Virus record (IMG/VR): IMGVR_UViG_3300033994_002212
Location: 1 to 29,041 of that record
DNA length: 29,041 nucleotides
Strand: one strand, 5' to 3'
Origin: a virus
Both the position numbers and the translations under genes were made by a program. The notes beneath the pieces are model-generated. The model was not told where the DNA came from and made no database searches. It saw only the letters and a list, made by a program, of their open reading frames with translations. This document shows, in pieces, positions 27,293 to 29,041 of the stretch; positions within the stretch are counted from its first letter, which is position 1; each line of letters begins with the position of its first letter.

Positions 27293-27861
27293 CAACACTT
27301 GCAGCAATTCAAGGAGAGGGTTGGGCTGTAATAGGTTATGACTCAAGAGTTACAGAAGAAAACAGACTTTACCTTCTTCCAAAAGATAATCCCAAGCTGG
27401 TTAAGAATGGTCCATATTTTTTAGGGGCAGCTGGAGACATGCGAGCTATAAATTTGATGGCTCACTCTTTCAAACCACCAATCCCAACTAACAATGAAGT
27501 TGGTGAGAAACTAGACAAATTTATTACTAGCAAATTTATACCTGAACTAAAAAGTTGTTTTGAAGAAAATGGTTACGGTAAAGAGGGAGAGCAAGACTCT
27601 TACATAATGGTTGTAGTTAATGGAACTATCTACGAACTTGGTTCTAACTACGAGTGGGCTAGAGACTCTAGAGGTATCTATGCTTTAGGTTCAGGTGCTA
27701 GTTATGCACTTGGCGCTATTTTTTCAGAGTTAAGTACTAAGAAAAGAACTTTAACTATTGCACGGACTGTAGTTAAAAACTCTGTTCAAATTGCTGCACA
27801 ACTCGACCCAGGAACTGGGGAACCAATAAATACCGTTATTCAGAAACACGAAGTTAAATAA
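27289..27861 (+). CDS. proteasome beta-subunit-like Ntn hydrolase
   Basis: From ATG 27289 the 190-residue protein reads MTTLAAIQGEGWAVIGYDSR. Removing Met exposes Thr, the nucleophile of proteasome/HslV peptidases. Asp18 then takes the Asp17 position (YDSRVT versus ADSRAT) and Lys36 in PKLV fits catalytic Lys33. Further matches are YFLGAAGD, AIYALGSGASYALGAI-like GSGA..A.G, and a late LDPGTGEP. The start overlaps the previous stop; an upstream in-frame ATG (27274) would bury the Thr. It is shorter than usual subunits and carries no long propeptide. Activity and partners are unknown. The YFLG codons contain an exact box A core. Confidence 0.75.
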   Translation: MTTLAAIQGEGWAVIGYDSRVTEENRLYLLPKDNPKLVKNGPYFLGAAGDMRAINLMAHSFKPPIPTNNEVGEKLDKFITSKFIPELKSCFEENGYGKEGEQDSYIMVVVNGTIYELGSNYEWARDSRGIYALGSGASYALGAIFSELSTKKRTLTIARTVVKNSVQIAAQLDPGTGEPINTVIQKHEVK

Positions 27862-28495
27862 CTATAATTTCTTGTTCCCCTCTGCCACTGAAGTAAGCAA
27901 CAATTTCTTCCTTGCCTATCGCTTTTTCAATGACAATTCCTTTTTGGTCGAACCTATTAGCAAACCACTCTGCACGTTCTCTATCAAGAGTCCAAGACAA
28001 ACCGTCTTCGTTAAGGTTCTTCACACAACCCCTAAAAATAGTTACCGTGTCATCTAAAGATTCCATAGTTGTTAGTTCTTCTTCGGTCATCAAATTGTGC
28101 CTTTGATTTTTCTTAGATTTGAAAAGGTTCTTCCAAGTGCCTAGGTCTTGGTGTGAGTTTTCAGTGTCAGTCCATATGCTTGACAGAAGTTTCCAGTAGT
28201 TCTCATCAGTTAGTTGATGTTTGATGTCTTTGAATGCCGAGAGTCTGTACGGTCTTTCGTGTAGAAAAACGTATCGACTGAAATTTTTGGTATCTAAAGC
28301 TTCTCGTAGTTGCTTGTTTTTTTGTTCTAGCATTTGGTTCGCAAGTCCTGGTAAAACTAGAGGTGAGAATACTAAAGGGTGCTTTATGTACTTACCGATT
28401 TCAGTGTCAACAACAAATTTCTGTAACTCTGGGCATAGTTCTACATTGGAGTATTGCTTGAGCATTTCTAAACTGTTATCTGTATTAATACTCAT
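27854..28495 (-). CDS. putative ADP-ribosyltransferase-like protein
   Basis: The 213-residue protein has, in its last 65 residues, the order of the R-S-E class of ADP-ribosyltransferases: FRG (R155), GLSWTLDRERAEWFANRF (S167-W-T), and a terminal E207-Q-E209. Phage enzymes of this class modify host proteins such as RNA polymerase with NAD+. The N-terminal 140 residues are helical and unrecognised. It is translationally coupled (ATGA) to the gene upstream and converges on the Ntn hydrolase gene with an 8-bp overlap. It is a motif-level call; an inactive relative is possible. Confidence 0.5.
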   Translation of the reverse strand: MSINTDNSLEMLKQYSNVELCPELQKFVVDTEIGKYIKHPLVFSPLVLPGLANQMLEQKNKQLREALDTKNFSRYVFLHERPYRLSAFKDIKHQLTDENYWKLLSSIWTDTENSHQDLGTWKNLFKSKKNQRHNLMTEEELTTMESLDDTVTIFRGCVKNLNEDGLSWTLDRERAEWFANRFDQKGIVIEKAIGKEEIVAYFSGRGEQEIIVI

Positions 28496-28761
28496 CTTGT
28501 TGTCTCTTTTGTAGTTAGTTTTTCAAATTCTGCTTCTAAGAAAATTCTTGCTTGTTTTCTATTCTTAAAAATTTCATAGACTAATACGGTGTTTGATTTT
28601 TTAATTGTTACAACATATCTTTTAAAATTAAATCTCTCATCAACACCCTCTGTTGTGAATTTAAGTTCTCCAAGGTATTCTCCCTCGTTGAGAGTTTTAC
28701 TTTGATTCCAATAGTAAGATGTTCTGCAGGTAATACAAGGGTGAGAACATTTGTTTGTCAT
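28492..28761 (-). CDS. hypothetical protein, leaderless, coupled to the ART-like gene
   Basis: This 89-residue protein begins MTNKCSHPCITCRTSYYWNQ. The first part has C5, C9 and C12 and a His, which could hold zinc; the rest is a beta-rich region and a helix (KNRKQARIFLEAEFEKL). Its ATG lies at the expected transcription start on the minus strand. It might regulate or protect against the downstream ART-like protein, by position only. Confidence 0.7.
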   Translation of the reverse strand: MTNKCSHPCITCRTSYYWNQSKTLNEGEYLGELKFTTEGVDERFNFKRYVVTIKKSNTVLVYEIFKNRKQARIFLEAEFEKLTTKETTR

Positions 28762-28767
28762 AAATCT

Positions 28768-28797
28768 ATTATAACACTAGCAAAGCCTGCAAGTCAA
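28768..28797 (-). promoter_or_regulatory. leaderless promoter on the minus strand
   Basis: TTGACT (complement of 28792-28797), 18 bp, TATAAT (complement of 28768-28773), at -12 to -7 of the ATG at 28761. Confidence 0.88.
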
Positions 28798-28811
28798 CTC
28801 AGACGCCCGAT

Positions 28812-28840
28812 TTGGATGCTCGGAGCGTTCATGCTATACT
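28812..28840 (+). promoter_or_regulatory. promoter of the 28860 gene
   Basis: TTGGAT (28812-28817), 17 bp, TATACT (28835-28840). It diverges from the minus-strand promoter 15 bp away. Confidence 0.7.
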
Positions 28841-28859
28841 TTTTTAATGAGAGGATATA

Positions 28860-29041
28860 ATGACATTAACAACATACGATGACGCAAACTACGACGATTT
28901 CCTCCCAAAAGACATATGGACAGAAGTAGCCCCTAACCTATGGCAAGGGGGAACTGACGACGACGACATAATCGGAATGAAAGTTTTAGATGCGAATTAT
29001 GAACCTCGCATCACAACAGAGGAATTCGACACGGTCGTTAC
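28860..29041 (+). CDS. N-terminal part of a possible dual-specificity-phosphatase-like protein
   Basis: The frame begins at ATG 28860 after GAGAGGATATA and runs off the right edge after 60 codons. It reads MTLTTYDDANYDDFLPKDIW, then TEVAPNLWQGGTDDDDIIG and EEFDTVV. The PNLWQGG...FDTVV pattern resembles the start of phage dual-specificity phosphatase-like proteins, but the catalytic Cys loop would lie outside the window, so this is tentative. Confidence 0.6.
   Translation, partial: MTLTTYDDANYDDFLPKDIWTEVAPNLWQGGTDDDDIIGMKVLDANYEPRITTEEFDTVV

Overview
The window looks like part of a double-stranded DNA phage (or prophage) genome from an actinobacterium. Phage signs are an r1t-type holin (8967-9227), a probable small terminase (9304-10239), two tRNA genes and tightly packed small genes. 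Actinobacterial signs are DUF3039 (5438-5683), a DUF4192-like domain (14413-14811), a gp88-like protein (12263-12985), a proteasome-beta-like protein (27289-27861) and several apparently leaderless genes. The DNA is AT-rich and arginine is mostly AGA, read by the encoded tRNA-Arg(UCU). A low-GC, perhaps aquatic, actinobacterial host is my inference.

Layout. (1) 1-6158: a mostly minus-strand metabolic block. In transcription order it holds a membrane protein, a basic protein, DUF3039, DUF4406, an unknown, a class II (B12-dependent) ribonucleotide reductase, an FmdB-like zinc ribbon, a basic protein, a methyltransferase and a GH130-like beta-propeller. (2) 6159-6687: an AT-rich divergent control region with long inverted repeats. 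(3) 6688-10444: plus-strand, mostly translationally coupled small zinc, membrane and HTH proteins, then the holin and terminase. (4) 10445-11438: almost gene-free, repeat-rich DNA with a tRNA. (5) 11439-26721: an accessory region of about thirty small genes, most with their own promoter and often a terminator. It includes an AAA+ ATPase/VWA-metallopeptidase pair (16257-19211). (6) 26722-29041: a structured leader, a proteasome-like hydrolase, a possible ADP-ribosyltransferase, and a gene running off the right edge.

The accessory region is built from repeated parts. Thirteen promoters carry a TTGTCAG-type box exactly 10 nt before the -10 hexamer. Many are followed by a common leader (TAGAAAGAGAGGAAA), while five genes start exactly where transcription should begin, with the -10 box at -12 to -7 of the start codon. 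Three leaders share a small hairpin. Between cassettes lies a dispersed two-box repeat: box A (AATATTTTTTAGGGGAAC, about 17 copies) and box B (AAAGTTATTAGTTCCC, about 12 copies), separated by DNA unusually rich in AGCT. I know of no described system that matches this combination; it is the main novelty here. Two further structured RNAs (12037-12147 and 19225-19310) end in T-runs.

All calls come from reading the sequence without database searches; family names rest on motifs I recognise, and many small genes remain unidentified.
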